Positions 17,971 to 26,938 of a stretch of 44,485 nt of DNA are shown piece by piece. The stretch comes from Azoarcus sp. (GTDB lineage: Bacteria > Pseudomonadota > Gammaproteobacteria > Burkholderiales > Rhodocyclaceae). Below the pieces are notes generated by a model. That model had not been told where the DNA came from. It searched no databases and saw nothing but the letters and a program-made list of their open reading frames with translations. The stretch's first letter is position 1; each line of letters begins with the position of its first letter. Where the stretch lies: NCBI GenBank assembly GCA_013911595.1, contig JACESY010000005.1, positions 1 to 44,485 of the forward strand, written 5' to 3'. The translations under genes were made by a program, and so were the position numbers.

Positions 17971-18648
17971 ATGGCGATCACCGACTGGCCCGAGAACGAG
18001 CGCCCGCGCGAAAAGCTGCTCGCGCGCGGAGCAACCGCGCTGTCCGACGCGGAACTGCTCGCCGTGTTCCTGCGCGTGGGCGTGCGCGGCATGAGCGCGG
18101 TGGATCTGGCGCGCGTGCTGATCGACCGTTTCGGCTCGCTCACCGGGCTGTGCAACGCCTCGCCCAACGAATTCGCTGCTGTCCCGGGCATGGGAGTGGC
18201 CAAGTATGCCCAACTGCAGGCGGTGATGGAACTGGCGCGCCGGGCGCTGGCCGAGCGCATGCGCGAGCGCGACCTGTTCGATTCGCCGCGCGCGGTGCGC
18301 GACTGGCTGCGTCTGAAGATCGGCGCGCTACCGCACGAGGTGTTCATGGTGCTGCTGCTCGACGCGCGCAACGCGCTGGTCGAGGCGGTCGAGCTGTTCC
18401 GCGGCACACTCACGCAGACCAGCGTGTATCCGCGCGAGGTGGTCAAGCTGGCGCTCTCGCGCAACGCCGCGGCGGTGATCTTCGCGCACAACCACCCTTC
18501 GGGGGCCCGCGAGCCGAGCACCGCGGACGAAGTGCTCACGCGCAACCTCAAGCACGCCCTCGATCTGGTTGACGTGCGCGTGCTCGACCACTTCGTCGTC
18601 ACCGCCCATGCCGATCCGGTGTCCTTCGCCGAACGCGGACTGCTGTGA
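17971..18648 (+). CDS. radC: RadC/YeeS family JAB-domain protein
   Basis: The 225-residue protein has N-terminal helix-hairpin-helix repeats (about 20-85) and a C-terminal JAB/MPN domain. The metal site FAHNHPSG followed by an aspartate in the PSTADE segment fits the H-x-H-x(10)-D rule. The cellular role of RadC remains unclear; it is not required for DNA repair in E. coli despite the name. The ATG has AAAGGGAGG upstream, 44 bases from the divergent coaBC start. Confidence 0.95.
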   Translation: MAITDWPENERPREKLLARGATALSDAELLAVFLRVGVRGMSAVDLARVLIDRFGSLTGLCNASPNEFAAVPGMGVAKYAQLQAVMELARRALAERMRERDLFDSPRAVRDWLRLKIGALPHEVFMVLLLDARNALVEAVELFRGTLTQTSVYPREVVKLALSRNAAAVIFAHNHPSGAREPSTADEVLTRNLKHALDLVDVRVLDHFVVTAHADPVSFAERGLL

Positions 18649-18682
18649 TTCGCACACCCCTGCGCCTGCACCGCCAATCGCC

Positions 18683-18895
18683 TCACTCGGCCACCAGTTC
18701 CACCGATTCGCCACCCAGGCTGACCTTCTGGCCCACACGCAGCTTGGCGCGCTTGCGCGTCTCGACTGCACCGTTTACACGCACCCTACCGGCATCCACT
18801 GCGGCATGTGCCTCGCCACCGCTGCCCACCAGCCCGGCCGCCTTGAGCAACTGGTCCAGCCGGATGTGATCGCCCCGCACTGCGAATCTGTCCAC
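18683..18895 (-). CDS. Small S4-domain RNA-binding protein (YbcJ-like)
   Basis: This 70-residue protein is essentially one S4 RNA-binding domain: IRLDQLLKAAGLVGSGGEAH, then GRVRVNGAVETRKRAKLRVG and a short end. Stand-alone S4 proteins of this size (YbcJ/YaaA type) are linked to ribosome or RNA handling, but the target is unknown. It is convergent with radC (34 bases apart) and divergent from the Ap4A phosphorylase gene. Confidence 0.88.
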   Translation of the reverse strand: MDRFAVRGDHIRLDQLLKAAGLVGSGGEAHAAVDAGRVRVNGAVETRKRAKLRVGQKVSLGGESVELVAE

Positions 18896-18924
18896 CGCGG
18901 ATTCTCCCGCTTAGAATTGAAGTC

Positions 18925-19800
18925 ATGACCTTACACGAACCGTCGGGCCAGCCGGATCTGGCCACGCTCGACGCAGCGATAGAGCGCGCCGAAGGTGCCG
19001 GCGCACTGCATGCGATCCGCACTGAACAGACCTTCATCGAAGATGACGGTATCCGCTTTCTGGTGCGCTGGGCTTCCAGCCTCGCCGCCAAGGACGCCGC
19101 GCGCAAGCCGGCACGATGCGATGCGGCGCCGACGAACCCGTTCCTGCCGCCCGAGGCCGCACTGACGCTCGGCCCGGTCGGCCGCGATCACCTGCTGGTG
19201 CTCAACAAGTATCCGGTAATCGCGCGCCACCTGCTGATCGTCACACGAGAATTCGCCGAGCAGAGCGCACCACCGACGCGCGCGGATTTCGCGGCGCTGG
19301 CCGGCGTGATGGCGGCGCTGGGCGGGCTGGGCTTCTACAATGGTGGTGAAGCGGCCGGCGCAAGCCAGCGCCACAAGCATCTGCAATGGATTCCCGAGTC
19401 ACCGCAGAGCGACTGCCTGCGCGCGATGACGGCTGCGCTGCCTACCAGTATCGCGCCGCTCGAGCTGATCGAGCACCCGCGTCTCGACTGGCGCCACGCC
19501 TTCGTGCGCCTGCCCGCCCAGGCCGACGGCGATACCTTGCTCGCGGCCTTCGAGCGCGCCTGCGCGCACTGCACATTGCGTCCCGAAGGCGAACACATGC
19601 CGCCCTACAACCTGCTCGCCAACGAAGCCTGGATGCTGGTCGTGCCGCGCTTGCGCGAGCACTGCGAAGGCATCTCCATCAACGCCCTGGGGTTTGCCGG
19701 ATCGATGTTCGTACGGGATGCGGCGCAGATCGAGACGGTGCGCTCGATCGGCCCGCTGAAGATGCTCGCGGCCGTGGCGATGCCCGCCCACCCGGGCTGA
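18925..19800 (+). CDS. ATP adenylyltransferase (Ap4A phosphorylase)
   Basis: The 291-residue cytoplasmic enzyme belongs to the HIT-like superfamily and splits diadenosine tetraphosphate using phosphate to give ATP and ADP. The N-terminal half contains NPFLPPE and HLLVLNKYPVIARHLLIVT. The active-site segment GASQRHKHLQWIP holds the H-x-H-x-Q motif. The C-terminal domain contains PYNLLANEAWMLVVPR, typical of the family. The start is ATG at 18925 in a 29-base gap from the divergent S4 gene. Confidence 0.93.
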   Translation: MTLHEPSGQPDLATLDAAIERAEGAGALHAIRTEQTFIEDDGIRFLVRWASSLAAKDAARKPARCDAAPTNPFLPPEAALTLGPVGRDHLLVLNKYPVIARHLLIVTREFAEQSAPPTRADFAALAGVMAALGGLGFYNGGEAAGASQRHKHLQWIPESPQSDCLRAMTAALPTSIAPLELIEHPRLDWRHAFVRLPAQADGDTLLAAFERACAHCTLRPEGEHMPPYNLLANEAWMLVVPRLREHCEGISINALGFAGSMFVRDAAQIETVRSIGPLKMLAAVAMPAHPG

Positions 19801-19823
19801 GCCGACGCGCAGGCCCCGTTTCC

Positions 19824-19842
19824 CCGCGCGCCAAACGCGCGG
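19824..19842. repeat. Small hairpin between convergent genes
   Basis: CCGCGCG and CGCGCGG pair around a 5-base loop in the 55-base gap between the Ap4A phosphorylase and YkgJ genes. There is no T-run, so terminator function is uncertain. Confidence 0.35.
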
Positions 19843-19855
19843 CGCCGGGCGCGAC

Positions 19856-20215
19856 CTATGCGGCGTGCGGCAGGTCGAAGCGCGGCAGCGGCGGCAGGCC
19901 GATGGTCGCGCGCAGCTCGTCGCACTTCGGATTGGGTGTGCCGTCGTCGAAATACACTGAAAACTCGCGGCACGGCGTAGGACGCGACGCGTAGACGGTG
20001 CATGCCACGGCCTTGCCGACTTCGCCGGCCAGCGCGACGCAGCGGCGCGGCACGCTGTTGCTGCCCTGCATGCAACGCAGGTGCTCGTTGAGCTTTTCCG
20101 TCATGTGCGCGGGCACGAAGCCACCGGGTGCGTCGTCGCCCTCGGCCCAGTAGAAGGAAATGCGAAAGTGCGTGCAGCAGATGCCGCATCTCATGCAGGG
20201 ATTGTGGTCGCTCAT
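19856..20215 (-). CDS. YkgJ family cysteine-cluster protein
   Basis: The 119-residue protein has the YkgJ (UPF0153) cysteine pattern CMRCGICC near the N-terminus (7-14), then CMQG, a further single cysteine, and the late PTPCREF motif followed by a final cysteine. The family is thought to bind a metal, probably zinc or an iron-sulfur centre, but its function is unknown. A second YkgJ gene lies about 200 bases upstream on the same strand. The start ATG at 20215 is the only sensible one. No signal peptide is seen. Confidence 0.88.
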   Translation of the reverse strand: MSDHNPCMRCGICCTHFRISFYWAEGDDAPGGFVPAHMTEKLNEHLRCMQGSNSVPRRCVALAGEVGKAVACTVYASRPTPCREFSVYFDDGTPNPKCDELRATIGLPPLPRFDLPHAA

Positions 20216-20236
20216 CGCTCGACGCCGGCTACGTCA

Positions 20237-20256
20237 GTCTGCCCGGCCGGGCAGAC
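20237..20256. repeat. Perfect 20-bp palindrome between the two YkgJ genes
   Basis: GTCTGCCCGG joined directly to CCGGGCAGAC. It lies 22 bases upstream of the first YkgJ ATG (20215) in a 207-base gap, where it could be an operator for that gene or an RNA hairpin; no T-run follows. Confidence 0.5.
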
Positions 20257-20422
20257 CACCGGATCGACGACGCGTCACCCCTGGCCGACGGCTACCGCAA
20301 CGGCACCACCGGGTCGGATTATCGAAGGATCGTACGATCACAGCGCGCGAATTCTAGCGTTTCCGCAAGCCGCCGCAAGCGGTTTTTATCACGCGCGCTC
20401 AGATACTTGCGGGCAAATGGAT

Positions 20423-20764
20423 TCAGGCTGACAGCGGCGGCAAGCCGTGACGCCTGCGGGCGTCCTCGCAACCCGGATCGCCGATGCCAAGCGCGGCATA
20501 GGGGGCGAAATCCCGACAGGGTCCGGGACGTTGTTCGTAGATCGTACAGTGCACCGACACGCCGACCTCGCCGTCGAGCGCGCAGCATCGTGGCGGCGCC
20601 GCGTCGGTGCCGCGCATGCGCACGATGTTGCCGATGACCGGCACGGTCAGCGCATCGGGTACGCCGCCATCCTCGCGGCTGGCCAGGCAGGATGCGTGAA
20701 AATCGACGATCAGCGAAGCACAGCAGGCACCACAGGTGCCGCACACATTCCGGGCTTCAGGCAC
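20423..20764 (-). CDS. Second YkgJ family cysteine-cluster protein
   Basis: The product of about 113 residues carries the same cysteine pattern as its neighbour at 19856-20215: CGTCGACC near the start, PPRCCALDGEVG, HCTIYEQRPGPCRDF and a final PGCED. There is no ATG; the GTG at 20764 overlaps the stop of the upstream SEC-C gene by 8 bases and is chosen for coupling, while the GTG at 20746 would start the protein right at the cysteine cluster. Both start choices are uncertain. It is most likely co-transcribed with the UPF0149 and trmB genes upstream. Function unknown, probably metal-binding. Confidence 0.8.
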   Translation of the reverse strand: MPEARNVCGTCGACCASLIVDFHASCLASREDGGVPDALTVPVIGNIVRMRGTDAAPPRCCALDGEVGVSVHCTIYEQRPGPCRDFAPYAALGIGDPGCEDARRRHGLPPLSA

Positions 20765-21461
20765 CGACCGCACCACAACACTTCTTGTACTTCTTGCCGC
20801 TGCCACAAGGACACAGATCGTTGCGTCCGGCCGGCGCACGCGTGGCCACCGGCGTATCCAGCGCCAGCGGTGACGGCTGGGCCAGTTCAAGGTCCAGCCA
20901 GCGCAGGCGGATCTCGACGATGGCGTCGCGCGCCTCGGCCAGCCACTGCAGACGCACGCTGTCGGCGGTCTCGTCGTCGGCGTTTTCCCACGGGCGCACG
21001 AGCGCCTCAAGGGCCTCCGTGACGGCCTCGGCGTCATGATGCGGGACGTGATCGGCCCAGTCGGCCGGCCACAGTTCCAGCCCCTGCATGAAGCCCTCGA
21101 TCCACTCTTCGCCCACGGCCAGATCGTCGACGCTGGAGCCTGCGTAACAAAACGGCTCCCAACCCTCTTCGGCACCGATCGTCGTAACCAGCTCGTTGTA
21201 ATAGCCGAGCACCAGACGGATGGCCTGCTGCATTCCGCTACCCGACGCGAAAGCAGCATCCTCCTCGTCGGCACTCCATACTGCGGGCATCCATTCGTCG
21301 GCGGCGAGCACCGTCGGCGCAACGATCACCGCAGCGAGATAACCGTCGAGCATCTCGAGGTTCATGCAGTCGGCCGGCACGATCTCGGAGGTCAGCGTCT
21401 CCTCGAGGGCATCGAACTCGTCATCGCTCAGTTCGTGCGGGTTGACGGTCTCGTCTGTCAT
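20757..21461 (-). CDS. UPF0149 (YecA-like) protein with C-terminal SEC-C zinc motif
   Basis: The 234-residue protein has a UPF0149 all-helical domain (about 10-180: [20 protein letters not shown], then a stretch around [16 protein letters not shown]) and ends in a SEC-C motif, [17 protein letters not shown]. The same motif in SecA binds zinc and contacts ribosomes or SecB. YecA homologues have been linked to the Sec pathway and ribosome, but the role is not settled. Its ATG overlaps the trmB stop by 4 bases, and its stop overlaps the following YkgJ gene. Confidence 0.9.
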   Translation of the reverse strand: MTDETVNPHELSDDEFDALEETLTSEIVPADCMNLEMLDGYLAAVIVAPTVLAADEWMPAVWSADEEDAAFASGSGMQQAIRLVLGYYNELVTTIGAEEGWEPFCYAGSSVDDLAVGEEWIEGFMQGLELWPADWADHVPHHDAEAVTEALEALVRPWENADDETADSVRLQWLAEARDAIVEIRLRWLDLELAQPSPLALDTPVATRAPAGRNDLCPCGSGKKYKKCCGAVGA

Positions 21462-22201
21462 GGGTGATCTCCGTGGTTGGGGCGAGACTGCGCCATCGAC
21501 GCCCAAAGCGCAAGCGGCGAGGACAGGGCAAGATCGTCCGCATCGAAGGCGACGCGATACAGTGGCTGACCCGAGTCGCGATACTTGCGCTCGAAGGGTG
21601 TGAGCGGCTTGGTCGCCTCGAAGGATTCGACCCCAATCGTCCGCCCGGTCGCGATGCCGGCGGCCAGCGCGAACTCGTCGGCATACACGCGCCAGTTGGT
21701 GCGGCATTCCACCCATCCACCGGGCGCCAGCACGTACGGAAACACCGGATGCGCTGGCCAGCGTCGCGCCACATGACCGATCTTGGGCCACGGGTTGGGA
21801 TACAGCAACCAGTGCCGCACCGGGCGCAGGCCCGCTGCGTGGAACAGTCGCCAGTAATCGACCAGATCGGCCCGCACGAATACCATGTTGCGCGGAAGCA
21901 ACGCCTGTGGGTAGGGCTTGCGCCGCGCGAGCCGATCCTCGGAGCGGTCGACACCAATCACCCAGTGATCCGGATGGCTGCGCGCCAGCTCGATCGTACT
22001 GTGGCCGACCCCGCAGCCGGCATCGAGAATCAGCGGTGCGTGCCCGTCCCAGCCTTCGAGACTGTGTTCGAATGCGGCTTGACTGTGCGGCGCGCAAGGC
22101 TTGCGGAACAGCTCCTCGAAATGACGCCGCACGCGCGCATCGAGCCCATCGTGGACGCCCTGCTGGGCACTGACCGGAATACGGGAATTGGCGTAACTCA
22201 T
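21458..22201 (-). CDS. trmB: tRNA (guanine-N7)-methyltransferase TrmB-like
   Basis: The 247-residue protein has the SAM-binding motif [12 protein letters not shown], an acidic motif VIGVDRSE, and the TrmB-type [14 protein letters not shown] segment. The late PLTPFERKY motif also matches the family, whose members methylate G46 in the tRNA variable loop. The PNPWPK segment differs a little from the usual PDPWPKKRH, so an atypical TrmB subgroup is likely. ATG 22201 is preferred over the adjacent TTG at 22204. First gene of an apparent trmB-UPF0149-YkgJ unit, divergent from rpmE. Confidence 0.85.
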   Translation of the reverse strand: MSYANSRIPVSAQQGVHDGLDARVRRHFEELFRKPCAPHSQAAFEHSLEGWDGHAPLILDAGCGVGHSTIELARSHPDHWVIGVDRSEDRLARRKPYPQALLPRNMVFVRADLVDYWRLFHAAGLRPVRHWLLYPNPWPKIGHVARRWPAHPVFPYVLAPGGWVECRTNWRVYADEFALAAGIATGRTIGVESFEATKPLTPFERKYRDSGQPLYRVAFDADDLALSSPLALWASMAQSRPNHGDHP

Positions 22202-22271
22202 CAATGTATGGCGCGTGCCACCATCAGGCGCACGCCGGAACTCGGGTCGACTTCGAAGACGGGATTATCCC

Positions 22272-22300
22272 TTGCTTTTGCCAATGACTTGAAGGACAAT
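22272..22300 (+). promoter_or_regulatory. Candidate rpmE promoter
   Basis: TTGCTT (22272-22277) and GACAAT (22295-22300) are 17 bases apart, each matching the sigma-70 consensus in about 4 of 6 positions. The leader would be about 70 bases. Confidence 0.45.
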
Positions 22301-22325
22301 TGCCGACTTCAAACGAATTTTGCCG

Positions 22326-22350
22326 GCGCATTGCATGCAAGAACATGCGC
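22326..22350 (+). promoter_or_regulatory. Hairpin in the rpmE leader
   Basis: GCGCAT (22326-22331) and ATGCGC (22345-22350) are inverted copies flanking the palindrome TTGCATGCAA. The structure ends 25 bases before the rpmE ATG and could be a ribosomal-protein leader element; this is inference from position only. Confidence 0.35.
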
Positions 22351-22375
22351 GGCTCGCGACTTCCCGAGGACTTTG

Positions 22376-22594
22376 ATGAAAGCTGAAATTCATCCCAACT
22401 ACAGTGATGTGCAGGTGAGCTGCTCGTGCGGCAACACCTTCACCACGCGTTCGACCGCCGGCAAGCCGAGCATCCACGTCGAGGTCTGCTCCGCCTGCCA
22501 CCCGTTCTACACCGGCAAGCAGAAGATCGTCGATACCGCCGGCCGTGTCGAGCGTTTCCGCCAGAAATACGGCAACGTCCAGCGCCTGGGCTGA
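22376..22594 (+). CDS. rpmE: Ribosomal protein bL31, zinc-binding form
   Basis: The 72-residue bL31 protein joins the 50S subunit and bridges to the 30S head. It is the zinc-binding (C+) form: C16 and C18 in SCSCGN, then C38 and C41 in [14 protein letters not shown]. The ATG has CCGAGGA about 6 bases upstream. It is followed by a strong terminator with a TTCG tetraloop, so it is monocistronic. Confidence 0.97.
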   Translation: MKAEIHPNYSDVQVSCSCGNTFTTRSTAGKPSIHVEVCSACHPFYTGKQKIVDTAGRVERFRQKYGNVQRLG

Positions 22595-22615
22595 GTCCCC
22601 GCGCAGATGAACCCG

Positions 22616-22643
22616 AAAGGGGCAGCTTCGGCTGCCCCTTTTT
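22616..22643 (+). terminator. Intrinsic terminator after rpmE
   Basis: GGGGCAGC and GCTGCCCC pair around a TTCG tetraloop with A residues before and five T after the stem. Confidence 0.93.
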
Positions 22644-22728
22644 CGTTGCGGCATGCCTTCGCGCGCCCGCAAAGCGGCATCCCGGCTAGAATCGAGGTTT
22701 TCCCCGACGAGCTTTCCCGCAGGACTCG

Positions 22729-24369
22729 ATGCCCCCAGCAAGCACCTCCTCGACGCGCTTCGGACAAAGGCTCTACGGGCCGGCCGGATTCACGCTGCTG
22801 ATCCTGCTGTACCTGGTTCCCGGCGTGATCGGGCATGGTCCGTGGCGCGGTGACGACGTCGAACACTTCGCCATCGTGCACGGTCTGCTCGCTGGCGAGT
22901 GGCTGTTGTACCCAACGCTCGCAGGCCAGCCGGAGGGCGCATTCGGCCCGCTTCACTACTGGATCTCGGCCGTGTTCGCGCTCGCGCTCGGCTGGCTGCT
23001 TCCGGTGCACGACGCCGCCCGGCTGGCCACTCCGGCAATGGCGGTGCTGGCCACGTTCTGGATCGCGCGGGCCTCGGCCCGTCTGCACGGTCGCCAGACG
23101 CGCTCGGTCGCGGCACTGTTGATCATCGGCACGCTTGGACTGGCCGTGCATGTGCACGAAAACCAGCCCATGGTCACGCTGATGATGACCCAGGCCCTGA
23201 CACTCGCGGGACTTGCGCTCACCCCCGAACGACCGCTCAGAGGCAGCCTGCAGGCCGCAGCCGGCACGCTGCTGGCCTTTCTTGCGGCCGGCCCGGCCGG
23301 CATGCTGCTGACCCTGCCGCTGATGCTGATCGCCGCCACCTGCTCCGCCGAAACCCGCAATCCACGCACCAGCGGCGCGCTGATCCTGTCGCTGAGTCTG
23401 GCACTGGGTGGATGCGCACTGTGGCCGGTAGCGCTCGGCAGCCTCGAGCCGGCCATGCTCGACCTGTGGTGGCAACAGGCCTGGGCGGACCTCGCCCGCG
23501 ACCCGCTGCACACGGCGGGCGTGCCCCGACTGCTCGAACTGCTGGCCTGGTTCACCTGGCCGCTATGGCCGATCGCAATGTGGTCCGTATGGCGGGCGCG
23601 TCGCCAACTCGCACGACTGTCCTGGCTACTCCCCCTGTGCGCGACCGTCCTCGCGCTTGCCTGGGTGTTCCTGCAGGGCAGCTTCAACGCCGCCGCGATG
23701 CTGCCGCTCGCCCCGCCACTGGCCCTGCTCGCCGCCGCCGGCCTGCCCACGCTGCGCCGCGGCGCGGCCAACGCCTTCGACTGGTTCGCTGTAATGACCT
23801 TCGGCGTGTTCGCGGGGCTGGTCTGGCTGGCCTGGAGCGCCCAGGTGTACGCCTGGCCGCCCGGTCTGGCACGCAGCCTCGATCGCATGGCGCCCGAATT
23901 CGTGCTCACCGGCACCGGGCTGCAGGCGGGCCTGGGCATCTTCATCGTGCTCGTCTGGATCGTCCTGGTACGCGGCCTGCCGCGCAGCTTCCAGCGCGGG
24001 TCGACCAACTGGGCGCTGGGCATGACCATGCTGTGGTGCCTGACCGTGACACTGCTGCTGCCCTGGTTCGACCATACGCGCAACTACCGCCCGGTGGCCG
24101 AATCGCTGGCGCGCGCGCTGGCCGACGAACGCGCACTGTGCGTGGCCACGCTGGGCCTGACGCGCAGTCATCGCGCCACGCTCGACTACTACACCGGCCT
24201 GCGTCCGCAGCGCGTGCGCGAAAACGAAACCACATGCCGTTATCTCGTCACCTTCGACGACGAACTCAACCCGGGACGGACTCCGTCCTGGCAATGGCGC
24301 GAGATCTGGGAATACCGCCATGCGGGAGGGAAACGCCTTGAAGTCTTCCGCCTCTACCGGCGCGACTGA
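22729..24369 (+). CDS. GT-C type membrane glycosyltransferase (ArnT/GT39/GT83-like)
   Basis: The 546-residue protein has about 11-12 hydrophobic segments and a soluble C-terminal end (from about 440). The first periplasmic loop has the acidic pair in PWRGDDVEHF (around 39-47), the expected catalytic site of GT-C enzymes that use polyprenyl-phosphate sugars. The layout matches ArnT-like transferases that add sugars to lipid A or other envelope glycans, but donor and acceptor are unknown. It starts about 85 bases after the rpmE terminator and its 3' end overlaps the pgi start by about 30 bases, so the two are probably one unit. Confidence 0.78.
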   Translation: MPPASTSSTRFGQRLYGPAGFTLLILLYLVPGVIGHGPWRGDDVEHFAIVHGLLAGEWLLYPTLAGQPEGAFGPLHYWISAVFALALGWLLPVHDAARLATPAMAVLATFWIARASARLHGRQTRSVAALLIIGTLGLAVHVHENQPMVTLMMTQALTLAGLALTPERPLRGSLQAAAGTLLAFLAAGPAGMLLTLPLMLIAATCSAETRNPRTSGALILSLSLALGGCALWPVALGSLEPAMLDLWWQQAWADLARDPLHTAGVPRLLELLAWFTWPLWPIAMWSVWRARRQLARLSWLLPLCATVLALAWVFLQGSFNAAAMLPLAPPLALLAAAGLPTLRRGAANAFDWFAVMTFGVFAGLVWLAWSAQVYAWPPGLARSLDRMAPEFVLTGTGLQAGLGIFIVLVWIVLVRGLPRSFQRGSTNWALGMTMLWCLTVTLLLPWFDHTRNYRPVAESLARALADERALCVATLGLTRSHRATLDYYTGLRPQRVRENETTCRYLVTFDDELNPGRTPSWQWREIWEYRHAGGKRLEVFRLYRRD

Positions 24370-25987
24370 ACACGTGAACGGCCCCACCCGGCTGCCGGCC
24401 TGGGCCGCGCTCGGAGAATGTGCCGCGCGACTGGCCGCCACGCGCACGGACGCGCTGTTCCGCGCCGACCCGCAGCGTTTCGAGCACCATCAGTTGCAGC
24501 ACGACGGCCTCCTCGTCGACCTGTCCAAACAGCGCATCGACGCGGCCACGCGCACGGCGCTTCTGTCGCTGGCACGCGAAGCGCACGTGGCGGAGGCGAT
24601 CGATGCATTGTTTGCCGGCGAGGCGCTCAACTTCACCGAAGGCCGGCCCGCACTGCACATGGCCTTGCGCGGCAGTTGCCAGGCCCCGGCCGAGGACGCG
24701 GCCACGCTCGCAGACACCGATCGGCGCATGCGCGCCTTCGCCCGCGCATTGCGTGAAGGCCAGGTGCGTGGCGCACTCGGCGACCCGATCCGGCGCGTGA
24801 TCAACCTGGGAATCGGCGGCTCCGATCTGGGCCCGCGCATGCTCTGCCAGGCCTTGCGCCCTGCCGCCGACACCCATGCGCCCGGGGTCGGTTTCGTTGC
24901 CAACATCGACCCGCGCGAACTCGATGACGCGCTCGCACACGCCGATCCGCGTACCACGCTGTTCATCGTCTCGTCGAAGAGCTTCACGACGCTGGAGACG
25001 CTGGCCAACGCGCGCGCCGCGCGCGAGTGGCTGCACTCCGGGCTCGGCGACGGCGTCGCGATCGCGCCGCACTTGGCCGCCGTCAGCAATGATGTGGAGG
25101 CCGCGACTGCGTTCGGCGTCCCGTCGGAGCAGGTGTTTCCAGTGCCCGACTGGGTCGGCGGACGCTTCTCGACCTGGTCGGCGATCGGCCTGCCGGTGCT
25201 CGCAGCGATCGGCGAGCAGGCCTTCGACGCGCTACTCGCCGGCGCCCGCTCGATGGATGCGCACTTTCGCGACGCCGCGCCCGCGGCCAACCTACCACTG
25301 GCGATGGCGCTGGCCGGCATCTGGAACGACGCCTTCCTCGATTGCGAATCGCTTGCCGTGCTGCCCTATGCGCACGGGCTGCGCGGCCTGCCGGCGTGGC
25401 TGCAGCAACTGGAGATGGAGAGCAACGGCAAGCGCTGCCGGCGTGACGGTCAGCCGGTGGAGACGAACACCGCCCCCATCGTCTTCGGCCACGAGGGCAC
25501 GGTCGGCCAGCATGCCTTCCACCAGTTGCTCTACCAGGGTACGCGCCGCGTCGCGGCCGACTTCATTGTGCCGGTGGGCGGGCGCGACGAACGCCAACGC
25601 AATCTGGTCGAGAACGCGCTGGCGCAGTCTGCCGCGTTGATGGAAGGCCTCAACGACCAAGGCGCGCGCGCCCTGCTGCGTGACACCGGCTACCCGCCCG
25701 AAGAGGTCGAACGGCTTGCGCCCCATCTGGTCTGTCCCGGCAACCTGCCCAGCACGACGGTGTTGGTGCCCTCGCTCACGCCCCACGCGCTCGGGCAACT
25801 AATGGCGCTCTACGAGCACAAGGTGTTCGTGCAGGGCTGGATCTGGAGCATCAACAGCTTCGACCAGTACGGCGTCGAGCTGGGCAAGCGCATGGCCCGA
25901 CGCATCGCCGAGCCCGGCCATCGGCCGTCGCACCCGGCGACCGAAGCGCTGCTGCAGGCCGTGGAGGCAATGCGCAGCACCAACTGA
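24338..25987 (+). CDS. pgi: Glucose-6-phosphate isomerase
   Basis: This enzyme interconverts glucose 6-phosphate and fructose 6-phosphate in the cytoplasm. Signature regions are visible: VINLGIGGSDLGPRMLCQAL, then the active-site glutamate and histidine segment FGHEGTVGQHAFHQLLYQGT and the late EHKVFVQGWIWSINSFDQYG with the catalytic lysine region. The TTG at 24338 is chosen because GGGAGGG lies at ideal spacing and it yields 549 residues, equal to the E. coli enzyme; the ATG at 24320 (555 residues) and GTG at 24374 are alternatives. It overlaps the glycosyltransferase gene, so translation may be coupled. Convergent with orn, 6 bases apart. Confidence 0.96.
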   Translation: MKSSASTGATEHVNGPTRLPAWAALGECAARLAATRTDALFRADPQRFEHHQLQHDGLLVDLSKQRIDAATRTALLSLAREAHVAEAIDALFAGEALNFTEGRPALHMALRGSCQAPAEDAATLADTDRRMRAFARALREGQVRGALGDPIRRVINLGIGGSDLGPRMLCQALRPAADTHAPGVGFVANIDPRELDDALAHADPRTTLFIVSSKSFTTLETLANARAAREWLHSGLGDGVAIAPHLAAVSNDVEAATAFGVPSEQVFPVPDWVGGRFSTWSAIGLPVLAAIGEQAFDALLAGARSMDAHFRDAAPAANLPLAMALAGIWNDAFLDCESLAVLPYAHGLRGLPAWLQQLEMESNGKRCRRDGQPVETNTAPIVFGHEGTVGQHAFHQLLYQGTRRVAADFIVPVGGRDERQRNLVENALAQSAALMEGLNDQGARALLRDTGYPPEEVERLAPHLVCPGNLPSTTVLVPSLTPHALGQLMALYEHKVFVQGWIWSINSFDQYGVELGKRMARRIAEPGHRPSHPATEALLQAVEAMRSTN

Positions 25988-25993
25988 CGGCGA

Positions 25994-26545
25994 TCAGTCC
26001 GACATGCGAAGGAAGTGTTCGCGGTAGTGGCGCAGTTCGGCGATCGACTCGTACACGTCGGCCAAAGCCTCGTGCCGTCCCGACTTGCTGAAGCTCGCGA
26101 GAACCTCGGGACGCCAGCGACGCGCCAGTTCCTTGAGGGTGGACACGTCCAGGTTCCGATAGTGGAACCAGGCTTCCAGTTTCGGCATGTGGCGCGCCAT
26201 GAAGCGGCGGTCCTGGCAGATCGTGTTGCCACACATCGGCGAGGCTCGCTCGGGCACGTGGGCGGCGATGAACTCGAGCATGCGTGCCTGGACCGCCGCC
26301 TCGTCCTCGGTGGCCGCGCGTACCCGCGCGGTCAGGCCCGACTGGCCGTGCGTGCGCGTGTTCCACTCATCCATCGCGTCGAGTACCGCGTCGGCCTGAT
26401 GCACGACCATCACCGGCGCTTCGGCCACCACTTCCAGTTCGGCGTCGGTAATCACGACGGCAAGCTCGATGATGCGATCGTTGTCCGGGTCCAGCCCGGT
26501 CATTTCCATGTCCAGCCAGATCAGCCGGTTGCTGTCCTGTGCCAT
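25994..26545 (-). CDS. orn: Oligoribonuclease
   Basis: Orn is a DEDDh 3'-5' exonuclease that clears dinucleotides, including pGpG from c-di-GMP breakdown. The 183-residue product has the first acidic motif [11 protein letters not shown], a second around [10 protein letters not shown] and the final [11 protein letters not shown] motif with the conserved histidine and aspartate. The ATG is at 26545; no strong ribosome site is visible. Given the EAL-domain protein at the left of the window, Orn would finish the same c-di-GMP turnover route. Confidence 0.97.
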   Translation of the reverse strand: MAQDSNRLIWLDMEMTGLDPDNDRIIELAVVITDAELEVVAEAPVMVVHQADAVLDAMDEWNTRTHGQSGLTARVRAATEDEAAVQARMLEFIAAHVPERASPMCGNTICQDRRFMARHMPKLEAWFHYRNLDVSTLKELARRWRPEVLASFSKSGRHEALADVYESIAELRHYREHFLRMSD

Positions 26546-26626
26546 AATCAAAGCGCCCCAACAGTCATGACGAGGCCCGGATTGTGTCATGAATCGACAG
26601 GGACCCGTGGCCACAGAGGAGGCTCC

Positions 26627-26938
26627 ATGAAGTTCCGCAATCTCGTCATCGCCGGCCTGTTCGCGACCGGTGGTGCTCAGGCCGATCCGTTTGCCGGTGC
26701 CAACATCGAGGCCGGCGGCGACATCCATGCCGATCAGTGCGTGGCCTGCCACACCGAAAAGTTCGGCGGCCCCGACGGCTCGAACGCCTACACCCGCGCC
26801 GATCGTCGCGTGACCAACCCCGACAGCCTGCTGCAGCAACTCACCGCCTGTACCACTGTGCTCAACCTCGGCCTGTTTCCTGAGGACGAGCGTGACATCG
26901 CGGCCTATCTGAACAAGCACTACTACAAGTTCGAGTGA
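26627..26938 (+). CDS. Small monoheme cytochrome c without methionine
   Basis: The 103-residue periplasmic protein has a signal peptide (about 1-19) and one heme site CVACH (38-42). No methionine remains in the mature chain, so the sixth heme ligand cannot be methionine. H34 and H98 are the only other histidines, and C75 is unpaired. A strong ribosome site (AGAGGAGG) precedes the ATG. Its stop overlaps the rsgA start by 4 bases (GTGA), so the two are translationally coupled although their roles look unrelated. Its partner is unknown. Confidence 0.85.
   Translation: MKFRNLVIAGLFATGGAQADPFAGANIEAGGDIHADQCVACHTEKFGGPDGSNAYTRADRRVTNPDSLLQQLTACTTVLNLGLFPEDERDIAAYLNKHYYKFE

Noticed and set aside
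16692..18572. Plus-strand open frame of 626 codons over coaBC and radC
   Set aside because: It spans a convergent/divergent pair of well-supported genes in another frame and has no domain.
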